DNA from: an uncultured Luteimonas sp. | GTDB taxonomy: Bacteria; Pseudomonadota; Gammaproteobacteria; Xanthomonadales; Xanthomonadaceae | Assembly: GCA_934541015.1 (NCBI GenBank) | Contig: CAKTDC010000014.1 | Location: forward strand, 10,939-74,938 | Length of the DNA: 64,000 nucleotides | Direction: 5' to 3' | Shown here: in pieces, positions 1 through 8,289 of the stretch | Layout: each line of letters starts with the position of its first letter | Position numbering within the stretch: position 1 is the first letter of the stretch | Made by a program: the position numbers and the translations under genes | The notes under the pieces: model-generated | What the model was told of the DNA's origin: nothing | Database searches by the model: none | Seen by the model: the letters and a program-made list of their open reading frames with translations, nothing else

Positions 1-831
1 GATATCCCCAACGCCAACACCATCATCATCAACCGCGCGGACCGCTTCGGCCTGGCCCAGCTGCACCAGCTGCGCGGCCGCGTCGGCCGCTCGCACCACC
101 GCGCCTACGCCTACCTGGTGGTGCCCGACGGGCGCTCGATCACCGCCGACGCGCAGAAGCGGCTGGACGCGATCGCATCGATGGACGAACTCGGGGCAGG
201 CTTCACCCTGGCCACCCACGACCTGGAGATCCGCGGCGCCGGCGAGCTGCTGGGCGAGGACCAGAGCGGGCAGATGGCCGAGGTCGGCTTCAGTCTCTAC
301 ACCGAGCTGCTCGAGCGCGCGGTGCGCTCGATCAAGCGCGGCGAGTTGCCGGACGTCGATGCGCCGGCCTCGCGCGGCGCGGAGGTCGAACTCAACCTGC
401 CGGCGCTGATCCCGGAGGACTACCTGCCGGACGTGCACACGCGCCTGACCCTGTACAAGCGGGTCAGCTCCGCGCGCGATGCCGACGATCTGCGCGAGCT
501 GCAGGTGGAGATGATCGACCGCTTCGGCCTGCTGCCCGATCCGGCCAAGCACCTGTTCGCCATCGCCGAGATGAAGCTGGAGGCCACGCGCCTGGGCATC
601 CGCAAGCTCGATCTGGGGCCGAACGGCGGCCGGGTGCAGTTCGTGGAGAAGCCCGACGTCGATCCGATGGCGGTGATCCGCCTGATCCAGGGCCAGCCGA
701 AGCATTACCGCATGGACGGCCCCGACAAGCTGCGGATCACGCTCGACCTGCCCGATGCCGCCACCCGGCTGCAGGCCGCCCGCGGCCTGCTGATCGCGCT
801 GGCGCCCGGCCCGAAGCCCGGCACGCGCTGA
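1..831 (+). CDS. mfd: Transcription-repair coupling factor Mfd, C-terminal part (5' end outside window)
   Basis: These are the last 276 residues of Mfd, the DNA translocase that removes RNA polymerase stalled at lesions and recruits UvrA for nucleotide excision repair. The frame is open from base 1, so the start lies upstream; full-length family members have about 1,150 residues. The visible part begins in the second helicase lobe, with the motif VI region QLHQLRGRVGRS near residues 20-31. The conserved LEIRGAGELLGEDQSG segment follows at about residues 75-90. The rest is the C-terminal regulatory (TRCF D7) domain. It ends 39 bases before the next gene. Identification is firm. Confidence 0.97.
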   Translation, partial: DIPNANTIIINRADRFGLAQLHQLRGRVGRSHHRAYAYLVVPDGRSITADAQKRLDAIASMDELGAGFTLATHDLEIRGAGELLGEDQSGQMAEVGFSLYTELLERAVRSIKRGELPDVDAPASRGAEVELNLPALIPEDYLPDVHTRLTLYKRVSSARDADDLRELQVEMIDRFGLLPDPAKHLFAIAEMKLEATRLGIRKLDLGPNGGRVQFVEKPDVDPMAVIRLIQGQPKHYRMDGPDKLRITLDLPDAATRLQAARGLLIALAPGPKPGTR

Positions 832-870
832 AGCGCCGGCATCCGGCCGCGGATCGCGCACAATGGAGCC

Positions 871-1404
871 ATGACACACCGCCTGGCTCCCCTGCTGTTC
901 GCCCTCGCGCTCGCCGCCTGCGCCACCGCCCCTTCCGGAAGCGACACGGCAGCCACCTTCGTGGTGGTGCGCCACGCCGAGAAGGCCAGCGAGACAGAGC
1001 GCGATCCGGACCTGTCCGCGGCGGGCGTCGAACGTGCGCGGCGGCTGGGCGAGCGCTTCGCCACCGCGGACCTGGCCGCCATCTACAGCACCGACTACCG
1101 GCGCACGCGGCAGACGGTGGCGCCGGCAGCGGCAGCCCGCGGCATCGAGACGACCCTCTACGACGCGAAACTCCCCGCCAGGGAACTCGCCGCGCGGCTC
1201 AGGGCGGCGCACGGCGACGGCACCGTGCTGGTCGCCGGCCACAGCAACACCGTTCCCGAGATCGTCGCCGCGCTGTGCGGCTGCGCGGTCGAGCCCATGC
1301 CCGAGACCGAGTACGACCGCATCAGCACGATCCGTATCGCTGCCGACGGCAGCGCGAGGCTGGAGGTGGCGCGCGACGCCGCGACGGCATCGGCATCGCC
1401 CTGA
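871..1404 (+). CDS. Histidine phosphatase family lipoprotein (phosphoglycerate mutase/SixA fold)
   Basis: The 177-residue protein starts with a lipoprotein signal (LALAACA, Cys at about residue 17), so it should be anchored in the cell envelope. The catalytic histidine lies in VVVRHAEK at about residues 31-38. The second conserved histidine lies in VAGHSNTVPE near residue 120, and the conserved arginine in YRRTRQT near residue 77. These are the hallmarks of the histidine phosphatase clan, which forms a phosphohistidine intermediate. The substrate cannot be read from the sequence. ATG is preceded by a weak ribosome site. The gene appears monocistronic. Confidence 0.85.
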   Translation: MTHRLAPLLFALALAACATAPSGSDTAATFVVVRHAEKASETERDPDLSAAGVERARRLGERFATADLAAIYSTDYRRTRQTVAPAAAARGIETTLYDAKLPARELAARLRAAHGDGTVLVAGHSNTVPEIVAALCGCAVEPMPETEYDRISTIRIAADGSARLEVARDAATASASP

Positions 1405-1922
1405 GCGCAGCGACCGTGACCGGGTCGGCCGCAGCACCGATGCCTGGCGCCTCCACGCCGGGCTTGCTGCACAGGTAGGGCTGCGCGACCCGTTTCCGGA
1501 TCGCCGGCTCCGACACCGGCTGCCGGGGTCGACGCCTCCAGCCGTGCCGCCGCGGCGCTGCCCGAGGTGCGTTTTCCGGAGCCGCCCCCTGCGCAGCAGT
1601 GCGCATGGCCCCGCCCTGCTCCCGCCTGCCCGGCTTCCGCGAACTCCGACCCTGCCGCGGGTAAGGGAGCGGTTGCCGCGCACACCCGGGCTGGCGCTGC
1701 CCTGCGGACACCACACCGCCCGGCCGCGACGGCAGGCGACGCCAGCCAGGCAGCTGGCAGGCGTGTCCTGATGCGCATGGACATCCGGATGCGCTCCCGA
1801 TGTCCACATTCGCGCCGGTCCGGCGTACTGAACCTGACACCTGGCTGGACCGGCTTCCCGCTGGCGGTCGGCCAGGGAGGCCCTGCCCCGTACCTGGATG
1901 CGCCCGAGCCGCATGGGACGAC
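1405..1922. other. Intergenic stretch with no recognisable gene
   Basis: This 518-base gap separates the phosphatase gene from the large LuxR-type regulator. Open frames cross it on both strands, but none has a convincing ribosome site, domain or plausible composition. A longer start of the regulator at 1800 would extend into it by 41 proline- and arginine-rich residues unlike the family, which I consider untranslated. No clear terminator or promoter could be picked out. Confidence 0.5.
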
Positions 1923-4568
1923 ATGGAAACCGCCATCTTCGTTGAACGCGAGGACTTCCTCGAACAGCTGCTGACGCTGACCGACCGCACGGTTTACGAC
2001 GGTGGCGCCCTCGCGCTGGTCAGCGGCGAGGCCGGGATCGGCAAGACCTCGCTGCTCGAGGAGTTCCAGCGGCGCGCGAGGGGCCGCTTCGATATCGCCT
2101 GGGGCGGCTGCGAGGCGCTGTTCACGCCGCGACCGCTCGGGCCGCTGCACGACATGGCGGACACTTTTTCGGCGGAGGTGCGCACGATGCTGTCCAGCAA
2201 CGCGCCGCCGGCAAGCATCTTCAACGCCGCCCTGCGCGACATCAGCCGCCAGCACACCGCCCGCGTGCTGGTGTTCGAGGATGTCCACTGGGCCGACAAC
2301 GCCACGCTGGATTTCCTCAAGTTCCTCGGCCGCCGCATCGCCATGACCGGCGTACTGATCGTGATGAGCTTCCGCGATGACGAAACCGGGCCTGCACACC
2401 CGCTGCGTCAGGCCATCGGCGACCTGCCGCAGTCCCGGGTCCATCGCATCGCGCTCAGGCCGCTCAGCCGCGAGGGCGTGGCCCGGATGGACAGCCGCAG
2501 CCTGTTCGAGCCCGAAGAACTGCTGCGGATCACCTCGGGCAACCCGTTCTTCGTCACCGAACTGCTCGCCGCACGCAGCGGCGGCACCCAGGACGTGCCG
2601 GCCTCGGTGCGCGATTCGGTCAACGCGCGACTGGGCTGGCTGAGTGCGGGGGAGCGCAGTTTCCTCGAACACCTGAGCGTGATTCCGGTGGCCGTCGGCA
2701 CCGACCTCATCACCGCGCTGTTCGGGCCCGGGGGCGAGGCCATGGCGATGGCCTGCATGGCCCGCAAGCTGCTGGTCGAGGACCAGCGGGGCAAGCTGCG
2801 CTTCCGCCACGAGCTCGCACGCCTGGCGACCGTCGCAAGGCTGTCTCCGATCCAGCGGCAGAACATGCACGCCCGGGTGCTGGCGACGCTGGATGCGCGC
2901 GGCGACGCGCCGCTCGACCTGCTGGTGCACCACGCCGCCGGCGCACTGGAGGCGGCGCGGGTGCTCGAGCTGGCGCCCGCGGCGGCCAGGGTCGCCGCCG
3001 CCCTCGGTTCGCACCGCGAAGCCGCCGCCCACCTGGAAACCGCGCTGCGCTTCGTGGACGAAGCCGAGCCCGCACTCGCCGCCGAGCTGTACGAAAGCTG
3101 GGCCTACGAAGCCGGGATCGCGCTGCGGATCGACGACGATGTGATCGAAGCGCGGCGCCACGCCATCACCCTGTGGCGCGCGCTCGGCCAGCTCCCCAGG
3201 GTCGGCGACAACCTGCGCTGGCTGTCGCGCCTGCACTGGTACCGCGGCGAGTCGGCCGAGGCCAACCGCCTCGCCAACGAAGCCATCAGGGTCCTGGAAG
3301 CCACCCCGCCCTCGGGCGAGCGCGCGATGGCCTACAGCTTCCGCTCGCAGATGCACCTGTTGGGCGACCGCATGGCCGAAGCGATCGAATGGGGCGAGCG
3401 CGCGCTGGCGCTGGCCGACCGGATCGGACACACCGAGGCGCGGATCCACGCACTCAACAACATCGGCACCGCGCGCGCGTACTGCGGCGACGGGAGCGGC
3501 GTCGAACAGCTGCGCGACAGCCTGTCGCTGGCCCTGGAGCACGGGTTCCACGAGCACGCCGCGCGGGTCTACACCAATCTGTCGTGCTATGCCGTCGACT
3601 TCCACCGGTTCGAGCTGGCCGACCGGATCATCAACGAGGGCATCGCCTTCGACACCCGGCACGACCTCGACGCATGGACCCACTACCTGGTCGGGGTGCT
3701 GGCCCAGCTTCGGCTCGAGCAGGGCCGCCTGGCGGATGCGGAGCGGATCGCGCGGGGCGTGCTGCGGATCGAACGGCTGACGCTGCTGATGAAGCTGCCG
3801 GCGGCCTCGGTGCTGTCCAGGGTCGGCATGCGCACGGGCGAGGCGGACGCGGCCAGCGGACTGGCCTCGGTGCTCTCCCAGGCACTGGCCACCGACGAGG
3901 CCCAGTACATCGTGCCCGCGCGCCTGGCGCTGATCGAGCACGCCTGGCTGGGCGATGCCGAGGGCAAGGCGCACGAGCAGATCGACGCGCTCGCCGGGCT
4001 CGACCCGGCGCTGTTCAACCCCTGGAGTGAAGGGGCGCTCCGGATCTGGGCCGCACGCACCGGCTACGACCCGGGCCCGCGCCCGGACCGGCGGATGCCG
4101 CCGCCGATCGCGGCGGAACTCGACGGCGACGGCACGGCGGCCGCAGGGCACTGGCGCGACTGCGGCGCGCCCTATTCGGCCGCCCTGGCACACATCGCCT
4201 GCGCCGAGGCCGACCCGCAGTACCACCTCGCCGCCGCGATGAAGCTGCTGCAGCCCACCGGCGCCGGCGCCGCCATCGCCAAGGCCCGGAGACTGGCCAA
4301 GGCCTGCGGCGTCGAACGCTGGATGCCGCGACGGCGACGCGGCCCCTACCGCGCCGCGCGCAGCCATCCACTAGGGCTGACCAGGCGCGAACAGGAAGTC
4401 CTTGCCCTGCTGGTCAGGGGCTCGAGCAACAGGAACATCGCCGAGCATCTGTCGCGCTCTCCGCGCACGATCGAACACCACATCTCCGCGGTGCTCGCCA
4501 AACTGAACGTGCGCAACCGGATGGACGCGATGATGCGGGTCCAGAGCGAGCCATGGATCGTCGACTGA
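1923..4568 (+). CDS. Large ATP-binding LuxR-family transcriptional regulator (STAND/MalT-like)
   Basis: The 881-residue protein combines an N-terminal NTPase domain with a C-terminal GerE/LuxR DNA-binding domain, as in MalT-type signal-transduction ATPases. Walker A (GEAGIGKT) is at residues 35-42 and Walker B (RVLVFEDVHW) at about 114-123. A long helical middle region with TPR-like repeats spans about 370-760. The helix-turn-helix begins at LTRREQEVLALL near residue 819 and continues through NIAEHLSRSPRTIEHHI. I chose ATG 1923 because METAIFVERE begins like the family; ATG 1800 adds an atypical leader. It lies directly upstream, same strand, of the exported-protein run starting at 4939 and is the obvious candidate regulator. 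The ligand is unknown. Confidence 0.88.
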   Translation: METAIFVEREDFLEQLLTLTDRTVYDGGALALVSGEAGIGKTSLLEEFQRRARGRFDIAWGGCEALFTPRPLGPLHDMADTFSAEVRTMLSSNAPPASIFNAALRDISRQHTARVLVFEDVHWADNATLDFLKFLGRRIAMTGVLIVMSFRDDETGPAHPLRQAIGDLPQSRVHRIALRPLSREGVARMDSRSLFEPEELLRITSGNPFFVTELLAARSGGTQDVPASVRDSVNARLGWLSAGERSFLEHLSVIPVAVGTDLITALFGPGGEAMAMACMARKLLVEDQRGKLRFRHELARLATVARLSPIQRQNMHARVLATLDARGDAPLDLLVHHAAGALEAARVLELAPAAARVAAALGSHREAAAHLETALRFVDEAEPALAAELYESWAYEAGIALRIDDDVIEARRHAITLWRALGQLPRVGDNLRWLSRLHWYRGESAEANRLANEAIRVLEATPPSGERAMAYSFRSQMHLLGDRMAEAIEWGERALALADRIGHTEARIHALNNIGTARAYCGDGSGVEQLRDSLSLALEHGFHEHAARVYTNLSCYAVDFHRFELADRIINEGIAFDTRHDLDAWTHYLVGVLAQLRLEQGRLADAERIARGVLRIERLTLLMKLPAASVLSRVGMRTGEADAASGLASVLSQALATDEAQYIVPARLALIEHAWLGDAEGKAHEQIDALAGLDPALFNPWSEGALRIWAARTGYDPGPRPDRRMPPPIAAELDGDGTAAAGHWRDCGAPYSAALAHIACAEADPQYHLAAAMKLLQPTGAGAAIAKARRLAKACGVERWMPRRRRGPYRAARSHPLGLTRREQEVLALLVRGSSNRNIAEHLSRSPRTIEHHISAVLAKLNVRNRMDAMMRVQSEPWIVD

Positions 4569-4938
4569 CCTCGCGCACAGGGACCGTCGCGCGGGCGCCC
4601 GGTGACCTGCGTTCCCCGCAGCTGCATCGAACGGGGCCCGCGTATCGATCCCGATCCAGTCCCCGCCACCGGCACGTCGAAGGCGGGGCCAGACGGCCAC
4701 TTCTGCAAAAAATAGGTAGTCCTGCGAAATATGGGTACGCCTGCCCATGCGTTCGCGACAGCCGGCTGCCGATGATGGCTTCGGCACGGTCGGGGAAGGG
4801 ACAGCCTGGCACCGGGAATGATGCGGGAACGGGGTGCCGGAGGTCGGCACGTACCGCGAGCGCATTCGCGAACCGGCATCAGTCCGCCCAGGCGCCGCCC
4901 GGCCTCGATCCGATCCCGGGAATTTGCTGGAGGAACCC
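4569..4938. other. Regulatory gap between LuxR-type regulator and exported-protein run
   Basis: This 370-base region contains no convincing gene. An open frame at 4553-4942 encodes a basic, low-complexity product and overlaps both neighbours, so I do not call it. The gap holds an A/T-richer patch around 4700-4740, conspicuous in this GC-rich sequence, with a tandem 19-base repeat described separately. It is the natural promoter region for the 4939 gene. Confidence 0.55.
4704..4741 (-). promoter_or_regulatory. Tandem 19-base direct repeat carrying two NarL-type heptamers
   Basis: Two adjacent 19-base units (4704-4722 and 4723-4741) agree at 14 of 19 positions. Each contains a heptamer that, on the minus strand, fits TACYYMT, the published consensus for NarL-type LuxR-family DNA-binding domains: TACCTAT (4712-4718) and TACCCAT (4731-4737). 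They are in the same orientation, 19 bases apart. The position between a LuxR-domain regulator and the genes it may control suggests an operator. Binding is inferred only. Confidence 0.4.
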
Positions 4939-6639
4939 ATGATGAACTGCAGGTCCATGTTGGTCGCAGCATTCGCCGCAATGTGGTTGTGCGCGCCGGG
5001 AAGCGCCCTTTCGAGCGAGGCCGAACGCCAGGCCGAGGGCAAGCGCGCCGCCGCCGCGATCGAACGCGTCGACCGCAGCCGCTTCGCACCGGTGGCGCAG
5101 CTGATGCGAAATCCGAATCGCATCAACACCGCTCTCTACCGGTCCGACCCGTCGCTGGTGGGCCGGACCATGCTGGCGGCGAAGGTCGCCGAAAGCGAGC
5201 GGGTCAAGGGCTCCGAGATCGTCAGGTCGACGATCATGATGGACTTCATGCGCGACCTGTTCTCCGCGATGCCGGGCATGGGCGGGCAGATGACGGAGCG
5301 CATGGGCACCAACCAGTACGAAGCCGTCTGGCCGCTGACGGTGAGCGTCGACGGCAGGTCGTACGAAATGCGCGTCCGCTTCCCCCTGCACCCGGAGGAA
5401 GTGCTGAAGATCCAGCGCGAGGCCGCGGGGATCTCCGACATGCAGTACGCGACCCTGCTCCACGGCATGGGCTCGGGCTCGATGATGCTCGGCGGCATGG
5501 GCGGCGGCGCGCCGATGGGCGCGGGGATCGGGCTGGGCTGCAGCAACTACCTGTCCCCGGACGTCAGCATGGACTACCTGCTGGTCAATCCCTCGGCGCT
5601 GATGGTCGCGCAGGGCTGCATGCTCAAGGCACAGGCCGAACACGTCTCGACGACCGCAGCGCGGATGGCGGAGGAACGGGCGCGGGACGTGGAGAGCGAA
5701 TGGCGGGGCCTTGCCCTGATCGGGGAAATGCGGGTGGTGAGCGCGACTCCGCGCGAGGTGACGTTCGCCGCGCCGCGCGCCGCGCTCGAGGCCATGTCCG
5801 CCGGCACCCAGGCCGACGGGCAGCAGCTCGTGCTGCACGCGCTGCGCGTGTCCTACGACCCGGTCACCCTCAAGGAACTGGGCATGCAGATGGACGGCGT
5901 GCTGACCGACGAGGCGGGCGCGCGCGAGATCACCATCGAGGCGCGGTACTCCGATTTCCGCCCGGTCGAGGGAAGCAGACTGTACGAACCCTTCCGGCAG
6001 ACCTTCCGCGCGCAGGGCATGCTGACCGAGCAGGAGCGGCGCGAGATCGCCAGCCAGCTGCCCGAGCTGGAGAAGCAGGTGGCCAGCATGCCGGCCTCGC
6101 AGCGCCAGATGGCGCCGGCCCTGGAAAAGCAGATCGGCATGATGCGCTCGATGGCCGACGGCGGCCCGATCGAAATGGGCATGGTGACCTCCAGTGTCGT
6201 GCTCGACCCCGACATCGCCGCCGACGGCTGCGGTATGGCCGGCGGCTCGTTCGTGGGCGGCCTTTCGGACCTGTTCGGCGGCGCCGCCTGCAAGGACGGC
6301 GGCATGCTCGGCGCGCTCTCGGGGATGTTCAAGGGCGACGCGGGCGGGCCGGCGGCACAGGGCGGAGCGGGCGGCAGCCACACCGTTGCGGGAGAAACGC
6401 AGCAGCAGTGCCTGCAGCGGGTGGCCGCCTCCAGGCAAGGCGCCGCGAAGACCAGGCGCGGCCTCGGCAGCCTGGTCAATGCCGCCAGCCGCATTGCCGG
6501 TCGCTTCGGCGTGGGCCAGGGGGTCTCCGACACGATCGGGGATGCCTACGTGGCCAGCCAAGCCGGGAGCGATCTTGCCCGCGCCGCGCGCGACCTGGGG
6601 CTGACGCCCGAAGAGGCCGAGGTCTGCATGAACCGCTGA
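4939..6639 (+). CDS. Exported protein of unknown function, Met/Gly-rich segment
   Basis: The product has 566 residues and starts with a Sec-type signal peptide (MMNCRSMLVAAFAAM, likely cleavage after CAPGSALS), so it should be periplasmic or beyond. GGAGG lies 5-9 bases before ATGATG 4939. A glycine- and methionine-rich stretch (GMGSGSMMLGGMGGG) lies near residues 175-190, and a second glycine-rich patch near 440-480. Mature cysteines occur in GLGCSNYL, AQGCML, ADGCGM and near the C terminus, so disulfides are possible. I recognise no domain. It is the first and largest member of the exported-protein run behind the LuxR-type regulator. Confidence 0.75.
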   Translation: MMNCRSMLVAAFAAMWLCAPGSALSSEAERQAEGKRAAAAIERVDRSRFAPVAQLMRNPNRINTALYRSDPSLVGRTMLAAKVAESERVKGSEIVRSTIMMDFMRDLFSAMPGMGGQMTERMGTNQYEAVWPLTVSVDGRSYEMRVRFPLHPEEVLKIQREAAGISDMQYATLLHGMGSGSMMLGGMGGGAPMGAGIGLGCSNYLSPDVSMDYLLVNPSALMVAQGCMLKAQAEHVSTTAARMAEERARDVESEWRGLALIGEMRVVSATPREVTFAAPRAALEAMSAGTQADGQQLVLHALRVSYDPVTLKELGMQMDGVLTDEAGAREITIEARYSDFRPVEGSRLYEPFRQTFRAQGMLTEQERREIASQLPELEKQVASMPASQRQMAPALEKQIGMMRSMADGGPIEMGMVTSSVVLDPDIAADGCGMAGGSFVGGLSDLFGGAACKDGGMLGALSGMFKGDAGGPAAQGGAGGSHTVAGETQQQCLQRVAASRQGAAKTRRGLGSLVNAASRIAGRFGVGQGVSDTIGDAYVASQAGSDLARAARDLGLTPEEAEVCMNR

Positions 6640-6695
6640 ATGCGCGGCCGGCCGATCGCAGTGCCGGCAGCAGCCACGCCAACTGGAGGAACGAC

Positions 6696-7271
6696 ATGGA
6701 CATTCCACGCGCAACACTTCGGATGATTGCAGCGGCCGTGCTTGCCGTATCCGCCGGCGCTTCGGCGCAGTCGAAGGACGGGCTGTCGCTGCTGCCGGGA
6801 AGCGGCACGACCGGCGGCTCCTGGAGCGAGGTCCGCAAATCGGGCCTGACGCTGAAGGGCGCGTCGCCGGACCAGGTCACGGTGGTTGCGATGGCGGTGC
6901 GGTCGGGCAAGGTGGTGGGCCGCTGGACGGCAACGGGCGGCGCCAAGTCGCCCACGATCCGGGGCGGCGAGCAGATTCCGAAAGACCGGCTCCTTCCAGG
7001 CGATCACTTCCTCCCCGGAGATCACTTTCTTCCCGGCGACCATTTCCTCCCGGGCGATCACTTTCTTCCCGGCGACCACTTCACTTCAAAGCACCTGTCC
7101 GCCGTCTCCGCGCAATCCGTCCTGAGGTCGGGTCCGCCCGGCGTCACCGACGGCATCGTGCTGGTGGCCGTGCCGGCCGACTGCCGAAGCGGCCACGAAC
7201 GCAGCTGCTCGGTACAGACCCGGCCACTGCTGTTCACCTCCCGGGCGTCCCGATCACCACGTACGAGGTAG
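6696..7271 (+). CDS. Exported protein with five tandem LPGDHF hexapeptides
   Basis: This 191-residue protein has a signal peptide (IAAAVLAVSAGASAQS, cleavage predicted near residue 25). Its first ATG at 6696 has a good GGAGGA ribosome site. Residues 100-129 are five uninterrupted copies of LPGDHF, and an imperfect IPKDRL precedes them. After the repeat come about 60 residues containing two cysteines (ADCRSGHERSC). No family is recognised. The repeat is exact in protein but varied in codons, arguing that the peptide sequence is selected. It lies 56 bases after the 566-residue protein and only 5 bases before the next lipoprotein. Confidence 0.75.
   Translation: MDIPRATLRMIAAAVLAVSAGASAQSKDGLSLLPGSGTTGGSWSEVRKSGLTLKGASPDQVTVVAMAVRSGKVVGRWTATGGAKSPTIRGGEQIPKDRLLPGDHFLPGDHFLPGDHFLPGDHFLPGDHFTSKHLSAVSAQSVLRSGPPGVTDGIVLVAVPADCRSGHERSCSVQTRPLLFTSRASRSPRTR
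6993..7082 (+). repeat. 18-base tandem coding repeat, five copies (LPGDHF)
   Basis: Five in-frame 18-base units each encode LPGDHF. Units 2 to 5 differ from one another mainly at third codon positions: CCC, CCG for Pro; GGA, GGC for Gly; GAT, GAC for Asp. Alternate units resemble each other more closely, giving a 36-base higher-order period, as expected from duplication of a two-unit block. The repeat is a plausible site of copy-number change between strains. Confidence 0.9.
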
Positions 7272-7276
7272 AAGGC

Positions 7277-7732
7277 ATGAAGGAAGCGAACACATTGTTT
7301 TCCACTTTGCGGACCGCGCTGCCAATGGCGCTGCTGCTTGCCTCCTGCGGCGGTAGCGACGCCCAGGTGGCAGCGTCGAACACCGCGGCGGCGCCGGGCG
7401 CGGCCGCCGCACCTCCCGCCACCCCGGCATCGCCGCCGGCCGGCGAGAGCCCGTTCGTCGCATTCTGCATCCAGGGGGGCGAAACGGCCGACCGCTGCGC
7501 CTGCGCCGATGCGGCGCTGCGCCGGGATGCGGACGCGCAGGACTACGCGATCTACCTGCACTGGATCGGAGTGGTGCAGGCGCGGATGGCCGAAGGCGAC
7601 GCCATAGGTGTCGCGGGCGGCCGCGCCTTGGAGCAGACGTCGGCGCACTTCGGCGTCGAAACCGAGCGGGTCGATGACGCCCTGGTCGAACTGGCCCTGC
7701 CAGTGGCCGAAAAGCTCGAACAGTGCCGGTAG
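7277..7732 (+). CDS. Small lipoprotein of unknown function, paralogue of the next gene
   Basis: The 151-residue product has a lipobox (LLLASC, Cys near residue 24) followed by an Ala/Pro-rich linker to about residue 60. A folded region with FCIQGG and DRCACADAAL follows. Three cysteines after the linker plus a C-terminal EQCR suggest disulfides in the periplasm. The same layout (lipobox, linker, a C-x-C pair followed by an acidic helix, terminal Cys) occurs in the following gene, so the two are probably an old duplication. No named domain was recognised. Spacing of 5 bases to the upstream gene supports cotranscription. Confidence 0.7.
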   Translation: MKEANTLFSTLRTALPMALLLASCGGSDAQVAASNTAAAPGAAAAPPATPASPPAGESPFVAFCIQGGETADRCACADAALRRDADAQDYAIYLHWIGVVQARMAEGDAIGVAGGRALEQTSAHFGVETERVDDALVELALPVAEKLEQCR

Positions 7733-7758
7733 CCACGACTGACACAGGGACCCACGAC

Positions 7759-8235
7759 ATGCAGGCTGGACAAAGGCGGGAATGGAAGGCGCGGACGCCG
7801 AAGCGGACGTTGCGGCGGCTGTCGGCGGCGATGCTGGCGGGCGTGCTGTGCGCGTCGTGCGGTACGGGCGAGGACACAGGGCAGCAGAGGCAGCAGGACG
7901 AAGCACTGGCCGTGCAGGCTCCCGCATCCGGTCCGCCCGCCGCCGCCACGGATTCGAGCATCGTCAGGCTGTGTGCCGATACCGCTCCGGTCGAACAGTG
8001 CCGTTGCGCGATGCCCGCGCTGGAGGACGAGTTCGGCGACGCGTTGGCGGATTACGAGCGGGTTGCCTCGCAATTCCTGCCCCTGCGCGCCGAAGGCATG
8101 GAGTACGTGCCGGCCTGGGATGCCGCCGTCGCCGCGGCGGCGGCGGATCTGGGCATTGCGCCTCACCAGCTGCAGGCCCGCATGAATCCGATCGGCAGCG
8201 CCCACAGTGCCGCGCGCCGTGCCTGTGCGCAGTAG
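7759..8235 (+). CDS. Small lipoprotein of unknown function, paralogue of the previous gene
   Basis: The 158-residue product starts at ATG 7759. A GTG at 7723 would overlap the upstream gene and push the signal peptide inward, so I reject it. A basic N-terminus (RREWKARTPKRTLRR) precedes a hydrophobic segment and lipobox LCASC at about residues 31-35. After an Ala/Pro-rich linker comes LCADTAPVEQCRCAMPALEDE, split here as LCADTAPV and EQCRCAMPAL, which matches the Cys-x-Cys region of the neighbour. A C-terminal cysteine (RACAQ) is also shared. Function is unknown. Confidence 0.7.
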   Translation: MQAGQRREWKARTPKRTLRRLSAAMLAGVLCASCGTGEDTGQQRQQDEALAVQAPASGPPAAATDSSIVRLCADTAPVEQCRCAMPALEDEFGDALADYERVASQFLPLRAEGMEYVPAWDAAVAAAAADLGIAPHQLQARMNPIGSAHSAARRACAQ

Positions 8236-8289
8236 CAACACGGTTCGTTGGTCTCCGTCGGTCGCGATCGCGAAGGGAGTGGGAAACAC

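Noticed and set aside
1158..4367. A 1,069-residue reverse-strand open frame across the LuxR-type regulator
   Set aside because: It is a shadow frame: the plus strand encodes a coherent ATPase-LuxR protein with motifs in order, and the reverse product is a low-complexity Arg/Gly/Ala-rich sequence with no start site. Similar long antisense frames throughout reflect high GC content.
4553..4942. Possible small gene upstream of the 566-residue protein
   Set aside because: It overlaps both neighbours, lacks a ribosome site and runs through the tandem-repeat patch; a regulatory region explains the sequence better.
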